Assembly (NCBI GenBank): GCA_963681505.1
Contig: OY811980.1
Location: 7,941,118-8,005,117, forward strand
Direction: 5' to 3'
Length of the DNA stretch: 64,000 nt
From: Eunapius fragilis
Lineage: Eukaryota > Porifera > Demospongiae > Spongillida > Spongillidae
Shown here: positions 23,944-35,300 of the stretch, in pieces
Layout: each line of letters starts with the position of its first letter
Position numbering within the stretch: position 1 is the stretch's first letter
Translations under genes and position numbers: made by a program
The notes under the pieces: model-generated
The model's input: only the letters and a program-made list of their open reading frames with translations
Databases searched by the model: none
What the model was told of the DNA's origin: nothing

Positions 23944-25555
23944 CATTATGATTTACACACATGAAAACTGTAGCATTATATAAATGTTAAGGACAATTAA
24001 CTAAATTAGCTGCAATTGCTCACATCCCATATTAGTGGAATTACCTATGAAGGCAGCACTCTGAGATGGCATATAAGTGCCCACAGCTATGACAGAGATG
24101 TTGTACTGAACCCCAACTTGAAGGTTGGTTAGGACATAAGAGGTAGAAGTGGTTGAACCACCACTTGTACTTGGGACTCCATTAACCACATAGTAGATAT
24201 CATATCTGCTCACTGGACCACCTGAGGTTGGTGCAGTCCAAGAGACACTGACAGATGTGGGACCAGACTGCACAGCAGTGACACCAGTGGGTGGGGCAGG
24301 AGGACCTGTATAGAGGTACATGTCTATAGTTACAAGACACTCTTCATAGGTAGTACTTACCTGATACATTGAGGGATGAGGTAGTGGATCTTTGAGGAGT
24401 AAACCTTGTACCTCCACACACTGGTGAGCAGGTAGTGATGACAGTGCATGTGTACATCCCAGGTGCTCTCCCAGTCACAGTCAGGGTGTTGTTGTAAGTA
24501 GATGTTGGTCGATCTGTCACTATCTGAGAGGAAGCATAGTTACCACCATTCACTGGACTTCCATTGATGGTCCACTGCACAGTTGTAGGAGGAGAACTAG
24601 TGCTGGTGCAGGTCAACTGGAACACTGGTGGATCAACATTTGTAGGTGTCAACTGCTGAAACTGGACACCTCCTGTGATGTTAGGACCATCTGTGGGAGA
24701 GTCAACACTTCCATAACACATGTGATGTACTTTCCTCTCTACTTACAAGTGGCTGCTACAGAGAGAGTATAGCCCATGGTGCCTGATGCAGCTATGCCTG
24801 ATGATGCTGCTAGTGTGAGATCAGAGTACATTCCAACACAGAGTGTGATGGCGGTATTGGTACAACATTGAACACCATGTGGGAAGTCATAAGGACTTCC
24901 AAAATACAGCTCTACTCCTCGTGACACATTTCGTTGACCCAAACCTCCAGGGGTAGTTGTAGGGTCTAGTGTTGCTAGTGGAAACAGGTCTCCGTTTGGC
25001 TGATACCACTGACCAACTGTTATATTCTCACACACCAGAGGATATCGTGGGTTAGGTACTACATTCACTCTCTGCAGGACCACTGAGAGGGTCACCAGAC
25101 TGTTGTTGGCTACAGAAATGCCATTCCATGTGATCCCAGCAGTCTGGCCTGGGGGATGGGGGGGGGTGTATAGTTATGAGATGTGGTAAATAAAATGTAG
25201 TCATGTGTTGATCATTCTTGCAATAATCTTTATGTACACAACACCAAGTTCCACACCACGCATGCACGCTCATCATACATTTCATGCTCTGTTACATTCT
25301 TATAACATAAACACAAAACAAACCTTTATCACCCACCCACCCAGCCTAGGTTCACTAGGTCATGCACATGTATTGCTATAGCTACATGCCTACTGTGCTG
25401 TTGTATCATGACCACACCCTCCACCCAATATAACCAGCCCTGGACAGTGGTTAGTCACACACCCATGCACCATCTACCAATGAGCAACTTCTCTTACCTA
25501 GCCATGTCATCATCAGTATGATGAACACTTTTAGGATGATGTGCTTTGTGGACAT
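6224..25555 (-). CDS. Gene A: giant receptor-type tyrosine phosphatase with about 19 Ig and 4 FN3 domains
   Basis: This is a single-pass receptor expected to bind ligand outside the cell and dephosphorylate tyrosines inside it. I assembled 42 exons (9588 nt, 3195 residues) with consistent phase: 25498-25555, 24747-25148, 24361-24690, 24045-24305, 23044-23328, 22476-22793, 22131-22412, 19787-20101, 19442-19720, 19048-19386, 18657-18986, 18258-18605, 17907-18206, 17315-17623, 16869-17138, 16474-16752, 15742-16083, 15348-15686, 14957-15286, 14588-14905, 14244-14525, 13853-14188, 13506-13790, 13238-13447, 13088-13180, 12707-13021, 11941-12031, 11730-11887, 11013-11107, 10850-10937, 10058-10134, 9961-9997, 9812-9909, 9377-9502, 8963-9262, 8756-8905, 8374-8473, 8230-8303, 7906-8169, 7182-7327, 6862-6997 and 6224-6316. 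The start is the ATG at 25555 before a hydrophobic signal. Every ectodomain exon is a multiple of three in phase 1-1. Donors at 10058 and 17315 are GC. It is far longer than typical RPTPs because of repeated Ig blocks. Exon ends are inferred from splice consensus and phase. Confidence 0.85.
6670..6785. repeat. G-rich minisatellite in gene A last intron
   Basis: Three or four units of GACAGGTGACCTTCATTA with poly-G spacers lie in intron 6317-6861. It is paralogous to 2990-3165. Confidence 0.75.
8756..11107 (-). other. Gene A D1: membrane-proximal, apparently active phosphatase domain
   Basis: The domain runs over exons 11013-11107 to 8756-8905. Seen in order: [10 protein letters not shown] (substrate recognition loop, KNRF instead of KNRY), SDYINASY, the DFWRMVWE helix, WPDHGVP (acid loop) and [10 protein letters not shown] (P-loop, catalytic Cys at about residue 2829, codon 9101-9103), then MVQTL-DQYVF (Q-loop). 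All catalytic elements of classical PTPs are present, so activity is expected. The donor at 10058 is GC (GCAAGT). Confidence 0.85.
10215..10660. repeat. Minisatellite, CATCCCTCCCCTCCCCCA units
   Basis: About 25 copies of a 16-18 bp C/T-rich unit lie in gene A intron 10135-10849. All frames stay open over long distances because the unit lacks stops, but the flanking exons join in phase without it, so it is intronic. Confidence 0.85.
11105..11660. repeat. 28-bp minisatellite adjoining a splice acceptor
   Basis: About 20 near-identical units (ACATCTAAGACACACTGGTC plus CACGCCCCC; period 28 bp) fill gene A intron 11108-11729. On the minus strand each unit contains TTAG followed by ATGTGG, which resembles the true acceptor TAG|ATGCTGG at 11107. 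Confidence 0.85.
11941..12031 (-). other. Gene A transmembrane exon
   Basis: The exon encodes [18 protein letters not shown] and a further hydrophobic stretch ending VIVIR, followed in the next exon by HSHKRKAHY. The basic stop-transfer patch puts the downstream part in the cytoplasm. It shifts phase from 1 to 2. Confidence 0.85.
12036..12620. repeat. Purine-rich minisatellite (GGAAGGAAGGGGGAGG units)
   Basis: Irregular units of about 20-27 bp built on GTGTAAAGGAAGGAAGGGG fill gene A intron 12032-12706, between the last FN3 exon and the membrane exon. Confidence 0.85.
16150..16462. repeat. 36-bp minisatellite
   Basis: About nine units of CCCTAACATGAGGTGATACT followed by CATGACCCACTAGGTA (period 36 bp) lie in gene A intron 16084-16473. 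Confidence 0.85.
20140..22082. repeat. 29-bp satellite array with 754-bp higher-order period
   Basis: About 66 tandem copies of CATGACTAGTACAGGCATAT plus CAGTAATAA (29 bp) fill the intron between exons 19787-20101 and 22131-22412. Three rare variants recur exactly 754 bp apart (26 units): 20581/21335, 20811/21565 and 20921/21675. This shows that a block of 26 units was itself duplicated. Confidence 0.92.
23513..23575. repeat. (AC)n microsatellite
   Basis: A CA-dinucleotide run with TACACACACA interruptions lies in gene A intron 23329-24044. A second run is at about 23910-23942. Confidence 0.9.
24747..25148 (-). other. Gene A N-terminal extracellular module, unrecognised
   Basis: This 402-nt phase 1-1 exon encodes 134 residues just after the signal peptide. 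It has an early ITWNGISV segment, a V-C-E-N and Q-W-Y stretch, and a later V-Q-C-C and C-V-G-M-Y stretch. The cysteines and the tryptophan loosely recall an Ig fold, but the spacing is unlike the other exons. I do not assign a family. Confidence 0.55.
25498..25555 (-). other. Gene A signal-peptide exon
   Basis: The exon starts with ATG (25555-25553) and encodes [20 protein letters not shown], a basic start followed by a hydrophobic core. It ends in phase 1 at GTAAGA. It is the only ATG with a signal-like sequence upstream of the Ig exons. Confidence 0.75.
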
Positions 25556-26703
25556 TGGGGTAGCTGTAGGGAGGAGGGTAGGGGAGGATGGAAGGGAGAG
25601 GGAGGGAGGTGAGGGAAGGGAAGGAAGGGGAGGAGGGAAGGGAAGGGAAGGGAAGGGGAGGAGGGAAGGGAAGGGAAGGGGAGGAGGAAAGGGAAGGGAA
25701 GGGAAGGGGAGGAGGGAAGGGAAGGGAAGGGAAGGGGAGGAAGGAAGAGGAAAGGATATTTATGTATACCTCCTAGACCACTAACGTACACAGTTAGAAA
25801 TGACATAACTTTTGGTACCATTAGTGCATGCATGTACTTCCTCACCACACCACTCTCCCAACCATATTACCTGCTTTATCCCTTTACCCACGCCTCCCTT
25901 TCCCTCCATTACCCTCCCTCTCTAATTACCTCCCTGCCTTCTTAGAATGTTTTTGTCATGGTGGGGAAAATTTGATAATGTATCATAAAGGTGATTTTGC
26001 TGGACACTATTCCATCTATCTGCATACTTTAAAAAATATCTATTGACAAAAAATAAAAATAAAAAACCGATCTACAATAATTATATATCAATTTTTTTTT
26101 TAAATACTCAATTATTATTATGCTTTGATTCAAGCTTCATTTTCATATGCAAATAATACATGCGTAGATACGGGAGCGTGTAACCTATCTTCTCACCTGA
26201 ACAACGCGGTGCGTAGGCGGTGTAGCTGTGAGTTGTATGGCTACCTCTTGGCATTTTGTGTGTACAACGCGCATGCAGCGTTATATGGCGGTCTAGAGCT
26301 AGCTAGATATGTATGTAGCCACAGGCTAACCTTTAATATAGACTCTTTCTGTTAGACCGCGCCGGCTACATAGAGAGCCCAAAGTAGCATTCACGCAATA
26401 ACTGGTAAACCCCTACTTGTGCTGCGCCCCCGATCAGGGCGGAATGTGTTAGCTAGGCGGAAGACCTACGCATTCTGAAAGCCATGTAGGTGCAACGGCG
26501 TAGTAAAATCTAATGACATCATGCATAGCGATGACGTAATACCAGACGATGACAATCCTCATATTTTTATCTCAACATACAAATGGCTACGGTAAAGGGA
26601 TTAGGTGAGGACACACACACACACACCAGTAATGCTACAAAAGAGTGTGTGCTGTCCCCTTGGTTCCCAGGAGGAGAGGTATTTGGAGTGGATGGTCTGG
26701 GGA
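25556..26703. other. Intergenic region between genes B and A, with polypurine tract
   Basis: The start codon of gene A and the stop codon of gene B are 1148 bp apart, so the two are tandem on the minus strand. A GGGAA/GGGAGG polypurine tract at about 25570-25755 lies directly upstream of the gene A start and may be part of its promoter region; that is inference from position only. I see no further gene. Confidence 0.6.
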
Positions 26704-26939
26704 CTACTTGGGTTTGCTCATGTCTTGGAAGTTGGCGTAAGCAATGTTCATCTCCACGTAGTCAGCAATGACCTCATGGCAGTAGGCATACTGCTCCTGC
26801 AGAGGACAGAAGGTTATGTTTGGGTGTGTCTTATGAGGCCACGCCTTCTACAAGTGCTGATACCTTATAAGGCATTATGGTGGTTCCATACCACCCCATA
26901 GCTACACAGAGATATGCAAGTAAATAACTAACCATCTAG

Positions 26940-26977
<38 letters not shown>

Positions 26978-28480
26978 CCAAAATGGGCAGGATCATTCAG
27001 CAGTGATACATTACATCACTGCCACATCACCTGTACAATAGGGGCAATTCTTTCTATTTTTAAGTCATGAATATACCTCCATGGGGATACAAAACAAACA
27101 GTGTGCATTTGTGGAAGGAAAAGTTTATATTGAAAGTACACTTAACCTGTTATCAACATTGAAGGTACCACCCACATGAGTACCACCCATATGTATAGAG
27201 GTGGGTACAACACTGAAGGTATACATGTACCACCCACATGTAGAGGTGTGTACATTGAAGGTAAACTTACCACATTGCTGACAAAGTTAGGTCGTCTTAT
27301 CCTTGAGGACTTGATGAACTGGAAGAAGTCCACCACATGTTCAGTCTTAAGTCTCTCCATCATGGCATGGATGGTGATGAAGGTACCAGTACGACCCATG
27401 CCATCACTGGGGGGGGGGGGGGGGGGACCAGGAATTGGTCAATGTGCATTAATTTAAAATGCCACCCCAATAACACTAAATATGCAATCACTGATGTGTG
27501 ATGGTGATAATGTGATGACACACACACACACACTCACTTGCACACAACAGTGATGTATTTGCCACTGTTGCTGCTGTTTCCACACTGCATCTGTGCCTTT
27601 ACAACAGAGTCAGCTATAGAGATGACTGATTTGGTCTCTTCAGGACAGCCCATCTCAGGCCACCCAGGGTGGTGGAACAGGGTCACCTGGAGCTGCTGGG
27701 AGAGTTCCTGTGGAAGGGTGGGGGAGGAGGCAGTCACCATGGCTACCTAGAGGAGTGCGCAAACCTTTTCATCTTTGAGACGCAGCTTGTAGATGTTGTC
27801 GTCATCATTTTTGTCTAAACTAACTGACAGCTTGCCAAATGAGTAGGACTCCCCAGCCCTTAACGGCCACAACTTGGTCATATCGACCCCTTGCTAGGGA
27901 TGGAGAGGGGAGGGGGGGAGGTGGTAACACGGTGTTCATTAAATAGAAGACGCGTTACCTCATCCAGACGACACAACACGACAATGGTCATGCTCTTGAA
28001 CTCCCACACCATCCTCCAGAAGTCATTCATAGTGTTCACAAGAGGGGCTTGGGCAGCTATGTAGGCATTGCGCAACTTGTAACCCTGTGGGGAGGAGGGG
28101 ACCAAAGTAACCGTTACCATGGAAACACAAAAGTCAAGGAGGCTGACATCAATAAAGCTGGCATTAATGTACTCTCCTCCTTGTGCCCCCACCCCTGTGG
28201 CCTTGAGACGCACTCGGTCACGGTTATCTGATGATGGGAGGGAGGAGAGAAGAGGGAAGAAAGGGGGAAGGGAAGGGAAGGAACGGGAGGGGAGAAGAAG
28301 AGGGAAGAAAGAAGGGAAGGGGAGGAGGAAAGGTGGATTCAGAATAGGGAATGCATTAATGATATGTTCCACCTCCTTACTTGGCAGTCGATCAGGATAT
28401 CTGTTCTTTTCATTGTTGAACTCCTGCCTGGCTTCAGACGTGTCACTATTATTTGGCTTGTGACTGACCTTCTCCAGAAG
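26704..28480 (-). other. Gene B D2: phosphatase domain lacking the P-loop histidine
   Basis: It keeps [18 protein letters not shown] and [11 protein letters not shown]. The acid loop is GWPEMGCP. The P-loop joined across the intron is VVC-NDGMGRTG. The Q-loop glutamine is replaced ([14 protein letters not shown]). Such D2 domains usually serve regulation or binding rather than catalysis. Confidence 0.8.
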
Positions 28481-29283
28481 CTACAACAGCAAAAAGGTCA
28501 CCTTTCAAACACTCACAAAAGGTCACCTTTCAAACACTCATGGTCTTAGTACTTGATACTGGTGTCTAAGTACTGGTAGTCAAAAAACAGATAGCCAAAC
28601 CTCATGTATCATTGAGATGACATAATTATGTGGTGTCCATAATAAGTGTGGGAGGAGGGAAGGCTATGGGATATGTGGGAGGAGGGAAGGCTATGGGGAT
28701 ATGTGGGAGGAGGGAAGGCTTTGGGGATATGTGGGAGGAGGGAAGGCTATGGGGATATGTGGGAGGAGGGAAGGCTTTGTGGATATTAATAACTCGTTTC
28801 TATGACGGAAAAATAAATTGTAATCAAGAAAGCCCATTCATTTGTGATTAATACTTCGTTTTGGAATGGTGTTGATAATAAATGACTCAATCTGATGGAT
28901 AGTTCCTTGAAATCTGCCCAAGGCAACACCACTTAACCATTTCTATTTAATCGTACAGCGAGAGTTTCTGACCTCATGGCGTACATTTTTTGCACCAATC
29001 AAGAATGAGTAATTTTATTCTAAAAACTATTTGTACCTCTACAACCAACACCTATAGGTGTAGATGGTGGAACTACTGAACCATGCAATGAGCCAACAGT
29101 GTGTCTGATTGAGATACAATGGAGGGAGTTCAAATCTCCTTGTATTTCTGATCTATGTGGTATTAAAATTAATGGACCCAGGATATACATGTACGAAATG
29201 TTGGGGAGGGTCCCAGACCCATAAAATGTGGGGACCACACTCATGATATGTGAAGATGCTATTTCTACCAGCTATGTAGGGGC

Positions 29284-29367
<84 letters not shown>

Positions 29368-32300
29368 GCGTGCGTGCGGTACCCCTGAATGAATTAGTGT
29401 GTTACTTTGCCACCTGGTTGGTCATTTGTTTTGCTTTGCTGTTTTGGTGCCTCTCAAAACATCTAATTCTTTATAATCATTCAAGGTTTTTCAACAACAA
29501 ATGACCAGACCATTAGTGCATACATAACACAATTTATGACCAATTAGGTACTGGTTCTGGATCGGGTTAGTTGAAAAACACCACCCAAGATAATAACTTG
29601 TTACCTCGAACTGTTCGTGAAATCCTGTAGCATTGGTGGAAGGATCCAGTTCACGCATCTTGGCCATCTTGGCAGGAAGTTCAGAGCCTTCCACGTGAGT
29701 GTCCCCACATGTGATCAGTTCATTGAGGGCATCATGGATGAACACATACTGGGCCTGTGGAGAGGAAGGAAGAGAGAGAAGTGAGAGAGAGGGTGGAGGG
29801 AGAGGGTGGAGGGAGAGGGAGGGAGAGAGGGAGGGAGGGAGAGAGGGGAGGGAGGGAGGGAGAGAGGGGAGGGAGGGAGGGAGAGAGGGGAGGGAGGGAA
29901 AGAGGGGAGGGAGGGAGGGAGAGGGAGGGAGGGAGGGTGAGAGGGGAGGGAGAGGGAGAGAGGGAAGGATTAAGGTAGAGCGCAGAAAGAAGAGGTGAAA
30001 ATGGACAAACTTGTGGGAGGGATGGGAGGGGAGGGAAATGGAGGCAGGGTCAAATCCTGTGATGCCCATGTCATCTCAAGTGGCCAGTGTTCCCCTGACA
30101 CCTACCAGTGTCTGGATCATGCTTGCTCTCTGCTCCCTGATGGCGGCCAGACACTCCTGTATGTTCACGGTGTCCGTCATGCGCCTTATAAGGTAGTCCA
30201 GGATGATGAAGGCCCCAGACCTCCCCACGCCAGCGCTACAGTGGACCACCATGGGGGGACCATCTTGTCTGTGTTCACTGCGCACACGTTGGATGAAGCC
30301 AATGATGGAGGTGGTGTAGTGAGGCACCCCGTGGTCTGGCCAACCGAGGAACTGGAAGTGGGACACCCTAAGAGGCTCAGAACCATTCTAAATGGAGAGC
30401 AGAGGTACCAGGTCATTGGGACATGACATGGGTACCGGGTAGGAACATGACATGGGTACCGGGTAGGGACATGACATGGGTACCGGGTAGGGACATGACA
30501 TGGGTACCGGGTAGGGACATGACATGGGTACCGGGTAGGGACATGACATGGGTACCGGGTAGGGACATGACATGGGTACCGGGTAGGGACATGACATGGG
30601 TACCAGGTAGGGACATGACATGGGTACCGGGTAGGAGCATGACATGGATACCGGGTAGGGACATGACATGGGTACCGGGTAGGGACATGACATGGGTACC
30701 GGGTAGGGACATGACATGGGTACCGGGTAGGAGCATGACATGGATACCGGGTAGGAACATGACATGGGTACCGGGTAGGGACATGACATGGATACCGGGT
30801 AGGGACATAACATGGGTACCGGGTAGGGACATGACATGGGTACCGGGTAGGGACATGACATGGGTACCGGGTAGGGACATGACATGGGTACCGGGTAGGG
30901 ACATGACATGGGTACTGGACAAAGGCAACATTTTTACCATAGTGAGTGATAAGAGAACTGTACTTACGTAGGTGACGGACATTTTCTTAGTTTGATAGTC
31001 AGCAAAAGTCATAGAATCGTTAAGAGTAACCCTCAGACCAGGGAATGGTTCCATGGTCCCTCCCACATTGTCTGGCCAGTACTGCTCACATTTACGCTAC
31101 ACATGATATGGGCGGACACATAAGACTGGGGAAGAGGGGAGGGCGTGTCCTACCTTCCCTCCCTCATTGCACTGGGTCAACATGACTATGGTGTTCACCT
31201 TCTCCTGCCAAACCATCCTCCAGAAGTCCCTCACAGTGGATGGCATGGGACCCTGGGCCACTATGTAAGCATGCATCTGGTTGTGGCCCTGTTGAGGTGT
31301 GTGGGGGTGTAGTGTGAGGTGTGTGGGTAGTGTGAAGGTGTAGTGTAAGTATGGAGTGAGGGTGTAATTGTGCAATGTCATGGCATAAGAGTGTAGGTGT
31401 GAGGTGTGTAGGTGTGAGTAGGTGGATGGAAGAGCACATTTCTCATTGATATGTCTGGTCGTGTGTATAATTAGATATGTTGACCGGACATATTAATGAA
31501 CTCCCACCTGGCATATACCGTGCAGATATAAATAGCACACAGCCAATTTTAGACACATACAAAACAAATCCACTACACTAGCCAAAGGATGTGATTCAGA
31601 CGTGAGGCAAACTTAATTTCCAATGGTATCCATAATGTGGTTAGTAAATTTTGGGAAACTAAGTCTGCCTCACCTTTGGGTAGTGTATTTGCTTCGGATG
31701 TGTCTAGAACTGGACGTGTAAATCACATTTGATCCAATCTGCTACATCCTCATCCTAGCTCCAATGTCATCACTCACTATAGCTCCAATGTCATCACTCA
31801 CTATAGCTCCAATGTCATCACTCACTATAGCTCCAATGTCATCACTCACTATACCGCCTATGTCATCACCCACTATAGCTCCAATGTCCTCACTCACTAT
31901 AGCTCCTATGTCATCACTCACTATAGCTCCTATGTCATCACTCACTATAGCTCCAATGTCATCACTCACTATAGCTCCAATGTCATCACTCACTATAGCT
32001 CCTATGTCATCACTCACTATAGCTCCAATGTCATCACTCACTATACCGCCTATGTCATCACCCACTATAGCTCCAATGTCCTCACTCACTATAGCTCCTA
32101 TGTCATCACTCACTATAGCTCCTATGTCATCACTCACTATAGCTCCAATGTCATCACTCACTATAGCTCCAATATCCTCACTCACTATAGCTCCTATGTC
32201 CTCACTCACTATAGCTCCTATGTCATCACTCACTATAGCTCCTAAGTCCTCACTCCTTATAGCTCCAATGTCATCACTCACAGAGATGGACTCACATTAA

Positions 32301-35300
32301 TATACGATGCGTTGATATAGTCTGATCCCTCTTCCCCATCCAGTTGACTGAGACATACTCTGTTGTGGTCATCTACAGAGTACACCATGAGGTGTGGGTG
32401 AGAATGTGTAAGGTGTGGGTGAGAATGTGTGAGATGTGGGTGAGAATGTGTGGGAGTGCATGTGTGGGTGTACATGTGTGAGATGTGGGTGAGCATGTGA
32501 GGGTACACATGTGTGAGGTGTGGGTGCACATGTGTGGGTGCACATGTGTGGGTGTACATGTGTGAGGTATGGGTGAGCATGTGTGGGTGTACATGTGTGA
32601 GCACATGTGTGGGTGTACATGTGTGAGGTGGGCATGCACGTATGTGGAAAGTGATTTGTGAGTAAGATGTTTACAGATGGAACGTAATTCATGAGGTGTG
32701 CAATGTTTGTGTTGAATTGGATGATTGAACATGTGTGATGTGTGGTGTTGTGTGGTGATGCGTGACGTGTGGTGATGTGTGATATGTGGTGATGTGTGAT
32801 GTGTGGTGATGTGTGATGTGTGGTGATGTGTGATGTGTGGTGTTATGTGATGTGTGGTGATGTGTGATGTGTGGTGATGTGTGATGTGTGGTGATGTGAC
32901 ATGTGATGTGTGACTAGTGTGATGTGTGATGTGTAGTGACGTGTCACATGTGTGTGGTGCAGTGTGAGGTGTGTGTGTGTGTGAATATGGTGCAGTGTGT
33001 GATGTGATGCAAAGCTTAGCCTTGCATCACATCACACATTGCACCATACCGCCGCTATCTGGTGCTCACATGGGGATATGTTGTGGAACCTGTTCTTGGC
33101 CTTGTTGCAGGGAAGAGCTGCCACTTCCATCGAGTACTTGCAGTCCATCGATATGGCTTGGTACTCCAGCTCAAAGCCTTTGTCTCTGTCCATGTGGTTA
33201 CGAGCAACGTACGCAGGGAACTCTGCACAAGGTATTGCCACATCTTTTATCATCTCTGATTGGAGGAATGGACTATGTTTAATACAACATACACACACAT
33301 ACAACAGTTACAAGATCCTATGTACAAGCATACACAACATAGCACCTCACATAGAATCCCCTCCACACCCTCCCCAGCACATAGCATCCCCTCCATGGCT
33401 CCACACCCTCCCCCACACATAGCATCCCCTCCACACCCTCCCCAGCATACCATAGCATCCCCTCCACACCCTTCCCAGCACACCATAGCATCCCTTCCAC
33501 ACCCTTCCAGCACACCATAGCATCCCCTCCACACCCTCCCCAGCACACCATAGCATCCCCTCCACACCCTCCCCAGCACACCATAGCATCCCCTCCACAC
33601 CCTCCCCAGCACACCATAGCATCCCCTCCACACCCTCCCCAGCACACCATAGCTATTCGCAGGCTCAACATGCTCAGTGATGCTCAGCTGATCAGGACTA
33701 AGGCGGTGAGGACTCTTCTCATCTCGCGAAATATCAGTAAGCCGCATATCAACACTCCTACGCTTCTGACGGCTAGGGAAGAAAGAATAGCCACTTGTAG
33801 TTAGAGCTATGAGAATGAAGCCATCTTTTTGGCACCTACCAGCGAAGGCAGCACACAATTATGAGAATAACCATGGCAACCAGGACCAGGACCAGGACAC
33901 ACCCACCAACCACTGCTACTATGACGATGCAGCGGCGATCACAGAGCTGGTTGGGAGCGGCCATGGTTGTCGTGGCTGCAAAACAATGGGAGGTCACTAA
34001 CGGCAACCCATCTAAATGCTGTACAACGCACGCATAGCTGTGGTAGTGGTGTTTGCCCCAACACCAGCTGTGGTTCCAGCACTGACTGATACCACATAGG
34101 CCACCATTGGGTCCAGCCCAGTGATGAGGTATGTGGTGATGTCAGCAGTCAGGTTAGCTGTCCCTCCTCCTGTGGTCCCTCTGGCTCTACTGGTACTGGG
34201 TGTCCAGGTGACCAGGTAGTACCTCACAAACCCTCTGGCCTCAACTGGAGACAGAGGCTTCCACCTCAGAAGGATGGTGCTTGCATTTATTGAGGTGACC
34301 ACAACGTCCAGGGTACCACTGGGAGCTGAAGTGTGCATGGGCAAAACAACACAGCATGTTTTGGTTGAGATGAATGTGATGATGGAATAGAGAGGGATGA
34401 AAGGGGTGGGGTTAGGGGATGAAAGGGGTGGGGCTAGGGGGTGAAAGGGGTGGGGCTAGGGGATGAAAGGGGTGGGGTTAGGGGATGAAAGGGGTGGGGT
34501 TAGGGGATGAAAGGGTGGGGTTAGGGGATGAAAGGGGTGGGGTTAGGGGATGAAAGGGGTGGGGTTAGGGGATGAAAGGGGTGGGGTTAGGGGATGAAAG
34601 GGGTGGGGCTAGGGGATGAAAGGGGTGGGGTTAGGGGATGAATGGATGGTTATTGAACTACCCCAAACACTTACCAAGCTCCTGGATGTAGCCATATGCA
34701 GTAACCGTCTTCCCTCTTCCAAGTACATTGATCCCAGTGACAGAGGCATTGTAAGGTACCCCAGGAGCTATGAGGGAAGGGAAGAGACATGGTTATGGCC
34801 ACCAGAGTTCCAATACACCCTACACATAATAGCCATCAGGATTTTTAATTGCCCTTATCTCAACTGAACTTCTGCATCACCTTGAGGTTATGATACCCAG
34901 CCTCACTAGTGGTGGTCACCCTAATCGTCATTGATGATCACCTCATGATCAATGATGATCACCCGCACAATCAAGCGATGGTCACATCATCATCATAACT
35001 GATGGTCACCCTCACTATTACTGATGATCACCCTCATCATCAGTGATGGTCATCTCATCATCAATGATGATCACCCTCATCATCAATGATAATCACCTTA
35101 TCATCAGTGATGATCACACTAACCATAGGTTCCTGTAATGTTCACACTCAGATCGCTAACATTAGCAGGGCTAATGATGTCACCTCCTCCAAAGGGTGTG
35201 GTCACCACCTGGTAGTAGATTACATCATCATTAGGTGGGGGAGGTGGGGTCCAGGACACCATGATGTAGGAGAGATCACCTGAGCCGACTGACAGAGAGC

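Larger units (their letters stand above)
12707..24690 (-). other. Gene A ectodomain: Ig/FN3 exon array
   Basis: Each Ig exon of about 280-350 nt carries a cysteine in a TLTC- or LICN-like strand, a tryptophan after it, and a D-x-G-x-Y-x-C strand near its end. FN3 domains are at 24045-24305, 16869-17138, 13088-13447 (split over two exons) and 12707-13021, with W-S-A-P or S-W and Y-x-V-x-V signatures. Many N-x-S/T sites suggest glycosylation. Exon pairs recur: 22476/22131, 19787/19442 and 14588/14244 are one repeated pair, and 19048/18657 and 15348/14957 another. Their introns are also nearly identical. Confidence 0.8.
29605..33222 (-). other. Gene B D1: apparently active phosphatase domain
   Basis: Seen in order: [56 protein letters not shown] and [10 protein letters not shown] with the catalytic Cys codon at 30238-30240 (about residue 947), then [13 protein letters not shown]. 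All classical PTP catalytic motifs are present. Confidence 0.85.

Noticed and set aside
26125-26355. Open frame of 76 codons between genes A and B
   Set aside because: No motif or similarity to the neighbouring exons. Length is within chance expectation for intergenic sequence.
30388-31066. Repeat proteins ([24 protein letters not shown] repeats) on both strands
   Set aside because: All come from one 24-bp minisatellite inside an intron, open in several frames by chance of composition.
31742-32300. VSDDIGAI / MSSLTIAP repeat proteins
   Set aside because: A 24-bp minisatellite in intron 31289-32295 of gene B; the flanking exons are in phase without it.
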